NCBI RefSeq assembly: GCF_015240255.1 | Contig: NZ_CP061205.1 | Span: 2,687,501-2,751,500, forward strand | Reading direction: 5' to 3' | Source: Kordiimonas pumila | GTDB taxonomy: Bacteria > Pseudomonadota > Alphaproteobacteria > Sphingomonadales > Kordiimonadaceae | DNA length: 64,000 nt | In this document: one piece after another, positions 1 to 9,546 of the stretch | How positions within the stretch are numbered: position 1 is the stretch's first letter | Layout: each line of letters opens with the position of its first letter | Notes under the pieces: generated by a model | The model's database searches: none | What the model was told of the DNA's origin: nothing | Seen by the model: only the letters and a program-made list of their open reading frames with translations | Program-made: the position numbers and the translations under genes

Positions 1-1106
1 CCCACATCAAATGTGCGATCAGGAAAACGTTTTTCAAACTTGTCCAACCCGGTGCCAGACGGCATCGCCGCTGTAATTGCAATGATTTTATCGTTCTTTT
101 CTGCTTCCGCAATCAGGCTCTCAGCAAACACATTGGTATATGTAGGGGCGACAGGCTTCGACTTTTTCTGTTCTTTTGTGATCAGGTCAAACTGCGGGAC
201 AGCATGGTATTTTTCCTGATTTGGTGTATCGAACGGGTGTCCCCGGCCCTTTTCTGTTACTACATGCACCAAAATGGGGCCTTCTTCTGTATCACGCACA
301 TTTTCAAGCACAGGTAACAGGTGGTCCATATTGTGGCCGTCAATAGGGCCAACATAATAAAAACCAAGCTCATCAAACAACGTGCCGCCGCCAATAGCAA
401 GGCCGCGCGCGCTTTCTTCCCACAAACGCGCCCGCTCAGCCAAAGGCCTTGGCAGCAACTCAACAATCTTTTTACCAAACCCGCGCAAGCTCAGGAATGT
501 TTCAGAACTGATAATTTTGGCAAGATATGCGCTTAAACCGCCAACAGCAGGGGCAATAGACATATCATTATCATTCAGGATAACAACCAATCTGTTACCA
601 GCCTGCTTTGCATTATTCATGGCTTCATAGGCCATGCCTGCGCTCATGGCACCGTCACCGATAACAGCAATAGAGCGGCCCTTCTTGCCAGACAGCTTAT
701 TGGCAACGGCCATACCCAGTGCTGCACTTATAGACGTGGAAGAATGCCCCGCGCCAAACGGGTCATATTCGCTTTCGGTACGCTTGGTGAAGGGTGCAAG
801 GCCATCACCTTGGCGAATGGTTCGAATGCCTGCGCGCCTGCCGGTTAAAATTTTATGGGGATAGGCCTGATGGCCCACATCCCAAATAAGCCTGTCGTCT
901 GGCGTATTAAAAACATAATGCAGGGCAACCGTCAGTTCCACCACACCAAGCCCCGCACCAAAATGCCCGCCACTGATAGAGGCAGCACTAATCACTTCAG
1001 AACGCAGTTCATCTGCCACTTGCCGAAGTTTAGACTTTGGCAAAGCTCTCAATTCCTTGGGGGTTGGCACCTTATCAAGGAGGGGTGTTTCAGGACGTAC
1101 GCTCAA
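1..1106 (-). CDS. dxs: 1-deoxy-D-xylulose-5-phosphate synthase (N-terminal part, cut by window edge)
   Basis: Thiamine diphosphate enzyme that condenses pyruvate and glyceraldehyde 3-phosphate, the first step of the non-mevalonate isoprenoid pathway. About 368 codons are present of a usual 620-640; the C-terminus lies beyond position 1. The start is taken as TTG at 1106, with AGGA 6-7 bases upstream, giving [13 protein letters not shown] and then a typical Dxs N-terminus ([19 protein letters not shown]). Near 840-890 the reverse strand encodes [13 protein letters not shown], a Dxs signature around the ThDP-binding core. It is the last gene of an xseB-ispA-dxs operon and follows ispA by 43 bases, an order common in Alphaproteobacteria. 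The TTG start is inferred. Confidence 0.95.
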   Translation of the reverse strand, partial: MSVRPETPLLDKVPTPKELRALPKSKLRQVADELRSEVISAASISGGHFGAGLGVVELTVALHYVFNTPDDRLIWDVGHQAYPHKILTGRRAGIRTIRQGDGLAPFTKRTESEYDPFGAGHSSTSISAALGMAVANKLSGKKGRSIAVIGDGAMSAGMAYEAMNNAKQAGNRLVVILNDNDMSIAPAVGGLSAYLAKIISSETFLSLRGFGKKIVELLPRPLAERARLWEESARGLAIGGGTLFDELGFYYVGPIDGHNMDHLLPVLENVRDTEEGPILVHVVTEKGRGHPFDTPNQEKYHAVPQFDLITKEQKKSKPVAPTYTNVFAESLIAEAEKNDKIIAITAAMPSGTGLDKFEKRFPDRTFDV

Positions 1107-1149
1107 GTTTATTCCTTTATATGCGCTATGCCTAAGCCATTAGTAGCAT

Positions 1150-2040
1150 TCACGCACGCCTATTTATAGCAAACTCTGCTATTTCGCGTAAAAGCGCGGC
1201 CTTTTTATCAAAATCTGCCAAATGGTCAATTGCTTGCTGTGATAGAATGGCCGCTTGTTGTTGCGCCCGCTCAATTCCTAGTATGCCAACGATGGTTGCT
1301 TTGCCCGCGTCAGCATCCTTACCTGTTGCTTTTCCCACAACGTTAGCATCGCCTAAAGCATCGAGAAGGTCATCTGCAATCTGGTACGCAAGCCCTAGAT
1401 CGCGCGCATATCCAGCAAGGGATGCGCGCACCTTTTTACCTGCATGGGCCATAATGGCCCCAGCCTCAACCGCGAATGACAATAAAGCCCCGGTTTTCAT
1501 ATACTGCAGACGAAAAATAGCTCTTTCATCAAGATCATAATCATCGGCCGTCAAGTCTATCATCTGGCCACCTACCATACCGTGGCCACCAGATGCAACA
1601 GCAAGGCTTTTTACCAGCTCAAGTCTTACATAGGGGTCTGGGTGTGTATCTGTACTTGCCAATATTTCAAAAGCAAGGGTAAGCAAGGCATCTCCCGCAA
1701 GGATAGCCGTAGCTTCATCAAATTTTTTATGAACCGTTGGCTGGCCGCGCCGCATGTCATCATCGTCCATAGCGGGCAAATCATCATGAATAAGCGAATA
1801 ACAGTGCACACACTCAAGCGCTGCCCCAACATGCAAGGCGTGCTGACGTTCAACACCAAACAAATCTGCGCTTGCTAGCACAAGAAGGGGGCGAAGGCGC
1901 TTGCCGCCGTTAAAAACAGCATACCGCATTGCTTCCTGAACACGTGCTTCAGGTCCAGCCGGAACCACCAAAAGCTTATCAAGCACCTGCCCAATAGCCA
2001 CAGAGGTTGCAGCCATGGTATCCATTAAATCAGAAGCCAT
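1150..2040 (-). CDS. ispA: Short-chain polyprenyl (farnesyl/geranylgeranyl) diphosphate synthase
   Basis: Trans-isoprenyl diphosphate synthase of 296 residues that extends dimethylallyl diphosphate with isopentenyl diphosphate in the cytosol, using the DXP pathway's products. The first aspartate-rich motif is DDLPAMDDDDMRRG near residues 90-103, and the second is the DDLLDALGD stretch near residue 220. GGKRLRPLL near residue 45 is the substrate-binding start of the family. It sits between xseB (13-base gap) and dxs, which matches the conserved operon. Whether the product is C15 or C20 cannot be read with certainty; ispA is the usual name in this context. Confidence 0.95.
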   Translation of the reverse strand: MASDLMDTMAATSVAIGQVLDKLLVVPAGPEARVQEAMRYAVFNGGKRLRPLLVLASADLFGVERQHALHVGAALECVHCYSLIHDDLPAMDDDDMRRGQPTVHKKFDEATAILAGDALLTLAFEILASTDTHPDPYVRLELVKSLAVASGGHGMVGGQMIDLTADDYDLDERAIFRLQYMKTGALLSFAVEAGAIMAHAGKKVRASLAGYARDLGLAYQIADDLLDALGDANVVGKATGKDADAGKATIVGILGIERAQQQAAILSQQAIDHLADFDKKAALLREIAEFAINRRA

Positions 2041-2053
2041 TAGATTAAATAGC

Positions 2054-2311
2054 CTATTCTACATCAAGGGGTTCAGTGCCCGTAGCATTACCAGCTGCAT
2101 CAAGCGTAATTTTTTCAATTTTCGCCTGTGCATCTTTTAGCTTGGCTTCGCAGTGTGCCTTTAGTTTTGTACCGTAAGTATAAAGGTTTATAGAATCTTC
2201 CAAAGGCGCGTTGCCGGATTCAAGCTTTGCTACAACCTGCTCCAAGGCAGCCATAGCCTCTTCAAAGCTAAGGTTTGCAATATCTTTTGTGTCCAGCCCG
2301 GTATCCGCCAT
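2054..2311 (-). CDS. xseB: Exodeoxyribonuclease VII small subunit
   Basis: Small helical subunit (85 residues) that binds XseA to form exonuclease VII, which degrades single-stranded DNA to oligonucleotides. The family signature FEEAMAALEQVVAKLESGNAPLEDSI is spread over residues 16-41, followed by YTYGTKLKAHCEAKLKDAQAKIEKI. Length is normal (about 80). It is the first gene of the xseB-ispA-dxs operon. xseA is not in the window. Confidence 0.95.
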   Translation of the reverse strand: MADTGLDTKDIANLSFEEAMAALEQVVAKLESGNAPLEDSINLYTYGTKLKAHCEAKLKDAQAKIEKITLDAAGNATGTEPLDVE

Positions 2312-2375
2312 GGTTATCCCCCGTTAATATCTTAATTCCCTGACTATATGGCACCGGCTGACCGCCTCGTAAAGA

Positions 2376-3584
2376 CTATTCCGCGACCAAAGCATCCAAA
2401 ACAGGCAAAGAAATACCCGGCAGCTTTGCTACAGCCGCCGTTATATCAACACTATCAATAGCGCCTTTGGCTTGGAATTTATAGACATCGCCGTCTATGG
2501 TGCGTGTCATTAAATCAAGTGATTCCAGTAAATGAATGTGAGCCAATGCTTCGCCGAGCGCCATAAAAAATTCCATCCCTGAAATTTTGCGCCGATAAAG
2601 CGCCGGGAATGTTTCCACAGCTGTTACAGGGCTATCACAGTAAGCATGCAAGCCGCCAAGCTTACGTATATGGCCACTGATAAGTGTCTCGAGCCGGTTT
2701 TGCAGGCCGGTAAAAACCTTACCGTGTGATGGCAACACCACAGGATCCCCCTTTAGGCCTTTCATCCGATCAAGGCTTGAAATCCAATGTGCAAGCGGGT
2801 TTGCATAGGGTTCGCGGGCATAAACTGATACATTGGATGTAATATCAGGCAGTATCTGGTCGCCAGAAATCATTAAAGGCTCGTCCAGACACACCAAACA
2901 GGCATGTTCTGGCGAATGACCGCGCCCAATAACCACAGACCACTTGCGGCCACCAAAAGTTAATACCATGCCCTCTTCCATGCGCTGAAAAGATTCAGGC
3001 AGTTTGTGCACACCTTTTTTAAACCGCCCAAACCCTGCAGCGCGGATCATTTCTTCATATTTGCGGCTCACGCCAGACCTGAACAGAAAATCCATATCAT
3101 GCTGTGGCATATGGGGTTTTGCCCCCAGCCACAGCGTTTGAGCCATTAGATATTCACCGAGTGTACAATAGAATTTTGCGCCGTGCCGTTTAACCAGCCA
3201 GCCTGCAAGGCCCAAATGATCAGGGTGCATGTGGGTTGCAACCACATTTAGAATGGGTTTAGCACCCATCACTTTTTTCTCAAGCCTTTGCCACATGGCA
3301 CGGCCGCGCTTGCCCTGCGCGCCTGTATCTATAACTGTCCAGCCATCGCCTTCATCAAGCAGGTAAACATTTATATGATCCAGTGTCCACGGCAGGGGTA
3401 TTCTAGCCCATAATATACCACTTGATACTTCAATTATTTCAATATCTTGTGGAACATTATTAAATATATAGCTTAGGTTTTCATCACCCTTGGAGTAACT
3501 TGTCGTATGATCGGAAACTTCAGTATTTTCCGGAACAGGGTTCTCCTGATCCGGTGCTAAGATTTTTTTCATTTTATCCCTCAT
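2376..3584 (-). CDS. Metallo-beta-lactamase-fold hydrolase
   Basis: Predicted cytosolic zinc hydrolase of 402 residues. The HxHxDH metal motif is THMHPDHLG near residue 117, followed by GHSPEHACL near 223 and SGDQILPD near 240, the order expected of MBL-fold enzymes. The first 50 residues are polar and precede the fold; the C-terminal ~100 residues form an extra helical region, as in GloB-like hydrolases of this length. The substrate is unknown. It lies 17 bases downstream of the acyl-CoA dehydrogenase on the same strand, so the two may be co-transcribed, which would fit a role in acyl-thioester or lactone turnover (inference). Confidence 0.85.
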   Translation of the reverse strand: MRDKMKKILAPDQENPVPENTEVSDHTTSYSKGDENLSYIFNNVPQDIEIIEVSSGILWARIPLPWTLDHINVYLLDEGDGWTVIDTGAQGKRGRAMWQRLEKKVMGAKPILNVVATHMHPDHLGLAGWLVKRHGAKFYCTLGEYLMAQTLWLGAKPHMPQHDMDFLFRSGVSRKYEEMIRAAGFGRFKKGVHKLPESFQRMEEGMVLTFGGRKWSVVIGRGHSPEHACLVCLDEPLMISGDQILPDITSNVSVYAREPYANPLAHWISSLDRMKGLKGDPVVLPSHGKVFTGLQNRLETLISGHIRKLGGLHAYCDSPVTAVETFPALYRRKISGMEFFMALGEALAHIHLLESLDLMTRTIDGDVYKFQAKGAIDSVDITAAVAKLPGISLPVLDALVAE

Positions 3585-3601
3585 GGGCTTTCAACAAGCC
3601 C

Positions 3602-5395
3602 TTATGTACGGATAAAGTCATCCGCATCCATTGACATTAATTCAGCCGCACCCGCTTTGATTGGCCCTAGTAATGATGTGGCTTGCGGGAGCAATTGTTC
3701 AATGAAGAATTTTGCAACAGTGACTTTCGATTTTAGAAATGCCGGGTTGCCGTCATCTGCTGCTAACCTTCTCTCTGCTTCTACAGCCTGCCGTGCAAGC
3801 AGATAGCCGCCCAGAACAGTGCCAAACAAACGAAGGTACGGCGTAGCAGCACCTGCAGTATCCACGATACGGTCAAATCCGTTGGCAAACAGAGTTTCTG
3901 CGGCGTCTGAGAGTGCATTAATACCCTCTTCCAGCACGGGCTTTGAGCCTGCCATCGACCGGTCCATACCGGCTGTAAATTCGCGCATTTCTGCAATCAA
4001 AGCCTTCCAGTGCACGCCGCCCTCTGAGTTTAACTTGCGCCCAACAAGGTCAAGGGCCTGAATACCATTTGTACCTTCATAAATGGGGGCAATACGGCTA
4101 TCACGGTAATGTTGGGCTGCACCGGTTTCTTCAATGAACCCCATACCACCGTGAATTTGCACACCAAGTGAAGCTGCTTCTACACCGATGTCTGTAGAGT
4201 AAGCTTTTGAAATAGGCGTTAATAAATCAGCTTCACCGAGGGCAGCTTTCTTTACTTCCATATCGCTTGTTTTATGCGCACGGTCCAACGCCCAAACATT
4301 GCGGTAAATAATTGCGCGGGCAGCTTCACATGTAGCACGCATGCTAAGCAGCATGCGGCGAACATCTGGGTGTTCAATAATGGCAACAGAAGCGCGAGAC
4401 TTTGCCCCAATCGCCGCAGACTGAACCCGGTCTTTTGCATAATATACAGCTTGCTGATATGCCCGTTCTGCAATTGCCACCCCTTCTAGGCCCACACCAA
4501 TACGGGCATGGTTCATCATCGTGAACATATTACGCATGCCTTTATTTTCTTCGCCGACAATATACCCAACACAGTTACCTTCATCACCAAAAGACATCAC
4601 ACATGTTGGGCTGGCATGAATGCCAAGCTTATGCTCAAGGCTAACGCATCTGAGATCGTTGCGGGCACCGAGGCTACCATCTTCATTCACATGGAACTTG
4701 GGCACAACAAACATGGATATGCCCTTAGTGCCTTCCGGGGCATCCGGCAGGCGCGCCAGCACAAGGTGAATGATGTTATCACAAAGATCATGCTCACCCC
4801 ATGTGATAAAAATTTTCTGACCCGTTATTTTATAGCTACCATCAGCCTGTTTTTCAGCTTTTGCCCTGAGCGCACCAACATCGGAGCCTGCGCCCGGTTC
4901 AGTGAGGTTCATTGCACCAGACCAGATACCCGATATCATATTAGGCAAATAGGTACGGCGTTGTTCGTCTGTGCCGTGGGCATTAATTGCTTCAATCGCA
5001 CCGCTGGTTAACAAAGGTTGCAGGCTATAAGCCATGTTGGAGGATGTCACCATTTCAGTAACCGCTGTCGCCAGCACAGAGGGTAAACCCTGACCACCAA
5101 ACTCTGGGTCAGCCGCGAGTGTGGGCCAGCCACCTTCAACAAAGGCAGCATTCATAGGCTTAAAGGCATCAGGTGTTGTAACAACACCGTCTTTTAAAAC
5201 GGGAGGTTCAAGGTCACCAATACGGTTCGTTGGCGCAATAATATCGCGCGCAAGCTTGCCCGCCTCCTCAAGCACTGCGGTAACAAGATCTTCGCCTGCA
5301 TCTTCAAAACCTGGCGTATGATCCCAGTTTTTCATGTCAGCCATTGTTTCAAGGACAAATGTAATTTCTTCAAGTGGCGCTTTATATTCATTCAT
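3602..5395 (-). CDS. Acyl-CoA dehydrogenase, DmdC/long (597-residue) type
   Basis: FAD-dependent alpha,beta-dehydrogenation of an acyl-CoA. Family features in order: an N-terminal segment beginning MNEYKAPLEEITFVLE, a helical N domain, the central beta-domain signature MNLTEPGAGSDVGALRAKA near residue 160, GIHASPTCVM in the middle, the C-terminal helical domain with QIHGGMGFIEETG and YEGTNGIQALDLVGRKL, and the extra C-terminal domain of the DmdC-like subgroup. The start was moved to ATG 5395 because MNEYKAPL is the usual N-terminus of the subgroup; upstream in-frame codons lack homology. The substrate may be 3-methylmercaptopropionyl-CoA or another short or medium acyl-CoA; the sequence does not decide. 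Confidence 0.92.
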   Translation of the reverse strand: MNEYKAPLEEITFVLETMADMKNWDHTPGFEDAGEDLVTAVLEEAGKLARDIIAPTNRIGDLEPPVLKDGVVTTPDAFKPMNAAFVEGGWPTLAADPEFGGQGLPSVLATAVTEMVTSSNMAYSLQPLLTSGAIEAINAHGTDEQRRTYLPNMISGIWSGAMNLTEPGAGSDVGALRAKAEKQADGSYKITGQKIFITWGEHDLCDNIIHLVLARLPDAPEGTKGISMFVVPKFHVNEDGSLGARNDLRCVSLEHKLGIHASPTCVMSFGDEGNCVGYIVGEENKGMRNMFTMMNHARIGVGLEGVAIAERAYQQAVYYAKDRVQSAAIGAKSRASVAIIEHPDVRRMLLSMRATCEAARAIIYRNVWALDRAHKTSDMEVKKAALGEADLLTPISKAYSTDIGVEAASLGVQIHGGMGFIEETGAAQHYRDSRIAPIYEGTNGIQALDLVGRKLNSEGGVHWKALIAEMREFTAGMDRSMAGSKPVLEEGINALSDAAETLFANGFDRIVDTAGAATPYLRLFGTVLGGYLLARQAVEAERRLAADDGNPAFLKSKVTVAKFFIEQLLPQATSLLGPIKAGAAELMSMDADDFIRT

Positions 5396-5522
5396 AAAAA
5401 AATAACTTCCCATTAAAGCATTGCCAGCTAGCAAAAGCTGGCTTATCAGCTACTTAAACACCAAACTGGCCATTCTTTGTGGTACACAGCATGGTCATTA
5501 TCCCTCAAGTGAGACATTGTGT

Positions 5523-6476
5523 ATGGCGACAACACCTCTTATTATTCCGGCAAACAGTGAAAAAGCCATTGCACTTGCCGTTCGCACACTTGAAATAGGG
5601 CAATTAATTGCTGTGCCAACTGAAACTGTATACGGCCTAGCAGCAGATGCCTTAAATAGTAGTGCTGTTGCGGATATTTATACAACAAAAGGTAGGCCGT
5701 CAAATAACCCCCTGATTTGCCATGTGTCAAATATATCAATGGCTAAGGAATATGTTTCTGTCTCGCCGTTTGCCCAAAAACTGATGGAAGTTTTCTGGCC
5801 CGGCCCGTTAACTTTAGTGTTACCAAAAAAAGAAACGGCAGAAATACCACTTTCCGTTACGGCTGGTTTAAAGACACTTGCTGTTCGCTGCCCCTCTAAC
5901 GCCGTAACCCTTTCTATTATCAAGCACTTGGGCAGACCAATTGCAGCACCTAGTGCTAACCCTTCTGGCAAATTATCCCCTACATCTGCGATGGATGTTG
6001 CCCAAACACTCGGCACCCGAATTGCCCTCATTATCGACGGCGGCACCACTGATGTTGGTATCGAATCAACAATTGTATCCGTTCTTGATAACCGCATTAC
6101 CTTGCTGCGCCCCGGCAGTGTAACTGCTGATGATATTACCGCTGCCACAGGGCATGCGGTGTTTGACAGAGAAACCATCCAGATAACCGCTCCCGGCCAG
6201 CTGGCAAGCCACTATGCGCCCACTGCCAATGTCCGGCTGAATGCAACAAACGCATATGATCATGAAATATTCATTGGCTTTGGCGATTATAGTGGCACAT
6301 TGAACCTCAGTGAAAAGGGTAGCCTTGCAGAAGCAGCCCATAATTTATTTTCGTTTCTTCGCAAGGCAGATGAAACAGGCGCCAGAACCATTGCTGTGGC
6401 CCCAATACCGAATGAAGGCATTGGCATTGCCATTAACGACCGTTTAAAACGCGCAGCAGCACCAAGACAAGGCTAA
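5523..6476 (+). CDS. sua5: L-threonylcarbamoyladenylate synthase (Sua5/YrdC/YciO)
   Basis: Makes threonylcarbamoyl-AMP from threonine, bicarbonate and ATP for the t6A modification of tRNA position 37. At 317 residues it is the long Sua5 form: an N-terminal YrdC domain with PTETVYGLAADA near residue 35, KGRPSNNPLICHV near residue 60, APSANPSGKLSPT near residue 150 and DGGTTDVGIESTIV near 180, followed by the smaller Sua5 domain with PGQLASHYAP near residue 225. The start at 5523 (MATTPLIIPAN) matches the family; an upstream in-frame ATG would add 34 residues without homology. It is divergent from the acyl-CoA dehydrogenase and 18 bases before the FAD dehydrogenase. Confidence 0.95.
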   Translation: MATTPLIIPANSEKAIALAVRTLEIGQLIAVPTETVYGLAADALNSSAVADIYTTKGRPSNNPLICHVSNISMAKEYVSVSPFAQKLMEVFWPGPLTLVLPKKETAEIPLSVTAGLKTLAVRCPSNAVTLSIIKHLGRPIAAPSANPSGKLSPTSAMDVAQTLGTRIALIIDGGTTDVGIESTIVSVLDNRITLLRPGSVTADDITAATGHAVFDRETIQITAPGQLASHYAPTANVRLNATNAYDHEIFIGFGDYSGTLNLSEKGSLAEAAHNLFSFLRKADETGARTIAVAPIPNEGIGIAINDRLKRAAAPRQG

Positions 6477-6494
6477 ACAGAGAAATATACGAGT

Positions 6495-7913
6495 ATGCCA
6501 GCACAGCACCACATTGAAGCTCTTATAACCATGCTCGGCCCAAAAGGCGCGACCACGGACCCAACGGACATTGCCCCCCACATAAAAGAGTGGCGCGGCA
6601 AATACTTTGGCCAAACCAGCCTTATGGTTATGCCCGATAGCACGGTAGAGGCTGCACAGGTTGTTCGCTACTGCAACGAGCATAAAATTGCTTTGGTTCC
6701 ACAAGGCGGCAACACCGGGGTTGTGGGGGGTAGCCTGCCCGGCCTTAATGGGCGCGATGAGGTGCTTATCAGCACAAAGCGCATGAACAGTAACATTCGT
6801 GTAGATGCTGCAGACTATTCCGTGACAGTAGATGCGGGCTGTACTGTCGCGGCCATTCAAGATGCAGCAAAGGCCGCCAACAGACTTTTTCCGCTATCGC
6901 TGGCATCAGAGGGGAGCTGCACCGCGGGCGGTGTTGTATCAACCAACGCTGGCGGCGTTCATGTGGTGCGCTACGGCACAACACGGGCCTTAACAATAGG
7001 TATAGAGGCTATCCTGCCTGACGGGGAAATATATGATAGCCTTTCTTCGCTCAGGAAAAACAACACAGGATACGCTTTGGACCAGCTTTTTATTGGCGCG
7101 GAGGGAACCTTAGGCCTCGTAACCAAAGTAGCCTTTCGGCTTTTCCCGCCTGAACTGGAACGGCGTACATACTGGCTGGCCGTTGATAGCCCATCTGATG
7201 CGCTGGAATTGCTCGCCAGTGCCCGTACCGAAACCGCTGACAGAGTTTCAGTTTTTGAGATTTTGCCACATGCAGGGCTTGAGCTAGTGCTTACCCATAT
7301 CCCCGGTACGATAAACCCTTTAAGCAAGCCCTACCCTTGGTACATTCTCATGGAGGTGGCAACCAGCTCGCCTGACAGTGGCCTGCGTACCAAGCTTGAG
7401 GAATGGGTTGCAAGCAATATGGAAAACCACCTGATACAAGACGGCGCTGAAGCCCAGTCTGAAACTCAGGCAAAAGCTTTCTGGAAACTTAGGGAAAGCA
7501 TGTCAGAGGCACAAAAGCACGGCGGCGGCAGTATCAAGCATGATATTGCCGTACCCGTTTCTCATGTGCCTGCCTTTATTACGGAAGCAACTCAAACCCT
7601 TGAAGCTGCCTACCCCGGTTGCCGTGTTACGCCCTTTGGGCATTTGGGTGACGGCAACTTACATTTTAATGTTTTGCAGCCAGAAAATGCCAATAAAGAA
7701 GAGTTTTTAGCACACTGGGATAGTATGAACCGGCTCGTACATGACATAGTCACAAGTCATAAAGGCTCTATTTCTGCAGAGCACGGTATTGGCACCATGA
7801 AAAAAGAGGAACTGGCCCGCCTGAAAAACCCGGCAGCACTTACCACTATGCGGTGCATTAAAAAGGCCTTAGACCCAAACAACATAATGAACCCCGGCGT
7901 TCTGTTTCTTTGA
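6495..7913 (+). CDS. FAD-binding 2-hydroxyacid dehydrogenase, GlcD/D2HGDH-like
   Basis: Flavoprotein of 472 residues that oxidises a D-2-hydroxyacid such as D-lactate or D-2-hydroxyglutarate. The N-terminal PCMH-type FAD domain carries PQGGNTGVVGGSLP near residue 73 and LASEGSCTAGGVVSTNAGG near 135, then GAEGTLGLVTKVAFRLFPPE near 200. The C-terminal domain has the substrate/metal signature GHLGDGNLHFNVL near 380 and SAEHGIGTMKKEEL near 425. It follows sua5 by 18 bases, a pairing seen in other Alphaproteobacteria. The family places it closest to D-2-hydroxyglutarate or D-lactate dehydrogenases; which one cannot be told by eye. Confidence 0.9.
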   Translation: MPAQHHIEALITMLGPKGATTDPTDIAPHIKEWRGKYFGQTSLMVMPDSTVEAAQVVRYCNEHKIALVPQGGNTGVVGGSLPGLNGRDEVLISTKRMNSNIRVDAADYSVTVDAGCTVAAIQDAAKAANRLFPLSLASEGSCTAGGVVSTNAGGVHVVRYGTTRALTIGIEAILPDGEIYDSLSSLRKNNTGYALDQLFIGAEGTLGLVTKVAFRLFPPELERRTYWLAVDSPSDALELLASARTETADRVSVFEILPHAGLELVLTHIPGTINPLSKPYPWYILMEVATSSPDSGLRTKLEEWVASNMENHLIQDGAEAQSETQAKAFWKLRESMSEAQKHGGGSIKHDIAVPVSHVPAFITEATQTLEAAYPGCRVTPFGHLGDGNLHFNVLQPENANKEEFLAHWDSMNRLVHDIVTSHKGSISAEHGIGTMKKEELARLKNPAALTTMRCIKKALDPNNIMNPGVLFL

Positions 7914-7990
7914 GGTTTCTTATAAATTTCAATTGATAACTGCACCACTTCCTTTCTAGTATGCCCCTTAAACACGACAAAGGGGACGTT

Positions 7991-9538
7991 ATGAAACTAT
8001 CTTATGTAATTGCTGGTATTGTTGCTGTAGCTGCTGGTGTACAGGTTGTTGGCGCAAAACTGATCAGCAATCGGGTTGAAGATGGCATCAAGAGAACTGT
8101 TCACGCTTACAGCGAGCAAAGCAGCTTTCCATTTGAAGTGTCTGATTTTGAATCAGGCTGGTTTACATCCCACTTTACAGTACGCACCCCTATCCCCACA
8201 GCTTTTATAAAACCAATGATGGAACTGGGCTTTGCAATTAACACGGATGGTACAAGCGCCTACATCAGCACCGAAACAGACCTCACTCACGGCCCTATCA
8301 TCGTGAAAAATGGTATTCACTTTGCAGCAGCCTACGCAAGCGGCACGCAAACCTTAAAACTGGGTAGTATTCTTGATGCCGCAAAAAAGAATGCCGGCAC
8401 AGAAGAAAAACAGGCGCGCCTAAAGGCAATTGAAGGCCACATTGGCGCTATTGAAAAGCTTTTAACAACACAATATACCATCGGCGTATCATACCGCGGT
8501 GATGTAAGCTTAAAAGCCAAAGTTCAAGGCGGTAAAATTAATATTGTTGATGCTCCACGCTCTGATGCCATCACCCAACTTGATGTATCTGTAGATCCAA
8601 TACAGTACACGTGGAACTTATCAAGTGACGCCAACTCATCGCTGATAAAATTTAAAAGCGGTACAATATCCCTGCATTTAAGTGGCCCTGACCAAAAGCC
8701 TTTGCATCTGGCAATTTCACCTATGGTGGTCACATCCGATATCAGCAGGCTGGCACCCGGGTACTGGGACGGTACCTATACCGCTGAAATGGACGGCGTG
8801 AAACTCACTGTGTCTGATTCACACAAAGGCGATGTAGGTTTTGATACTGGCCCGCTCAGCTCCACCATATCTGTTTCTGTAAACCCTCAGAACCCAGCGC
8901 TAATAAACGGTGAAAGCGCCTTAACACTGAACGGCCTAAACATAACGCGAAATGGTACACCTATAGAGCTTGGTGACCTGAAAGCAGCAACGCGCATTGA
9001 AAACATACTTCTAGCCCTACCCGAAGCACAATCAAAATTATCGATGGAGATGTGGAAAAAAGCGGCAGCGCCAGACCCTACTGATCAATTTGGTAGCTTT
9101 GATTTTGCAGCCTATAAAGAGCTTGTACAGGACCAAGTTGACGCTAAACCCTATATTGATATTAGCAACTATTCCATCAACCTTGATGGCAATGAAATTG
9201 CTACACATGGTAGCTTGATGCTTCAAGATGGTTTAATCGCCAGCAACATAAACAGCTTAGCAGATATAGCCCCCTATATTGAAGGCGACCTCGTTATCGA
9301 TATTGACTCAGACTATATCCATAATATCGCCGTTCAATCCCTTGCTCTTTTGCCTAAACCACCCACAGAAGAGCAGCTATCAGAACGCATCAATACACTG
9401 GCGCTAACCTATCAGTCCCTTGGGTTTATTGTGAAAGAAGGAAATCACTATATAGCGACTTTTAAGGTAAAGGATGATCAGCTTTTCATAAACGGCAAAC
9501 CGTTCATGAAGGTGTCTGATATTTTCACTAAAGGCTAG
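7991..9538 (+). CDS. DUF945/YdgA-like exported or membrane-anchored protein
   Basis: 515-residue protein with an N-terminal hydrophobic segment (KLSYVIAGIVAVAAGVQVVG) that anchors or exports it, followed by SNRVEDGIKRTV, the start of the DUF945 domain seen in E. coli YdgA. The rest is soluble, rich in beta-strand-like and polar repeats, and predicted periplasmic. The start at ATG 7991 is preferred because GGGGACGTT lies just upstream and the signal segment begins at once; the ATG at 7961 would add ten charged residues. Function unknown. The gene ends 8 bases before a convergent acyltransferase gene. Confidence 0.8.
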   Translation: MKLSYVIAGIVAVAAGVQVVGAKLISNRVEDGIKRTVHAYSEQSSFPFEVSDFESGWFTSHFTVRTPIPTAFIKPMMELGFAINTDGTSAYISTETDLTHGPIIVKNGIHFAAAYASGTQTLKLGSILDAAKKNAGTEEKQARLKAIEGHIGAIEKLLTTQYTIGVSYRGDVSLKAKVQGGKINIVDAPRSDAITQLDVSVDPIQYTWNLSSDANSSLIKFKSGTISLHLSGPDQKPLHLAISPMVVTSDISRLAPGYWDGTYTAEMDGVKLTVSDSHKGDVGFDTGPLSSTISVSVNPQNPALINGESALTLNGLNITRNGTPIELGDLKAATRIENILLALPEAQSKLSMEMWKKAAAPDPTDQFGSFDFAAYKELVQDQVDAKPYIDISNYSINLDGNEIATHGSLMLQDGLIASNINSLADIAPYIEGDLVIDIDSDYIHNIAVQSLALLPKPPTEEQLSERINTLALTYQSLGFIVKEGNHYIATFKVKDDQLFINGKPFMKVSDIFTKG

Positions 9539-9546
9539 GTCACCCT

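Noticed and set aside
4508-5011. 167-codon plus-strand frame opposite the acyl-CoA dehydrogenase gene
   Set aside because: Antisense shadow; the minus strand encodes clear dehydrogenase motifs over the same bases.
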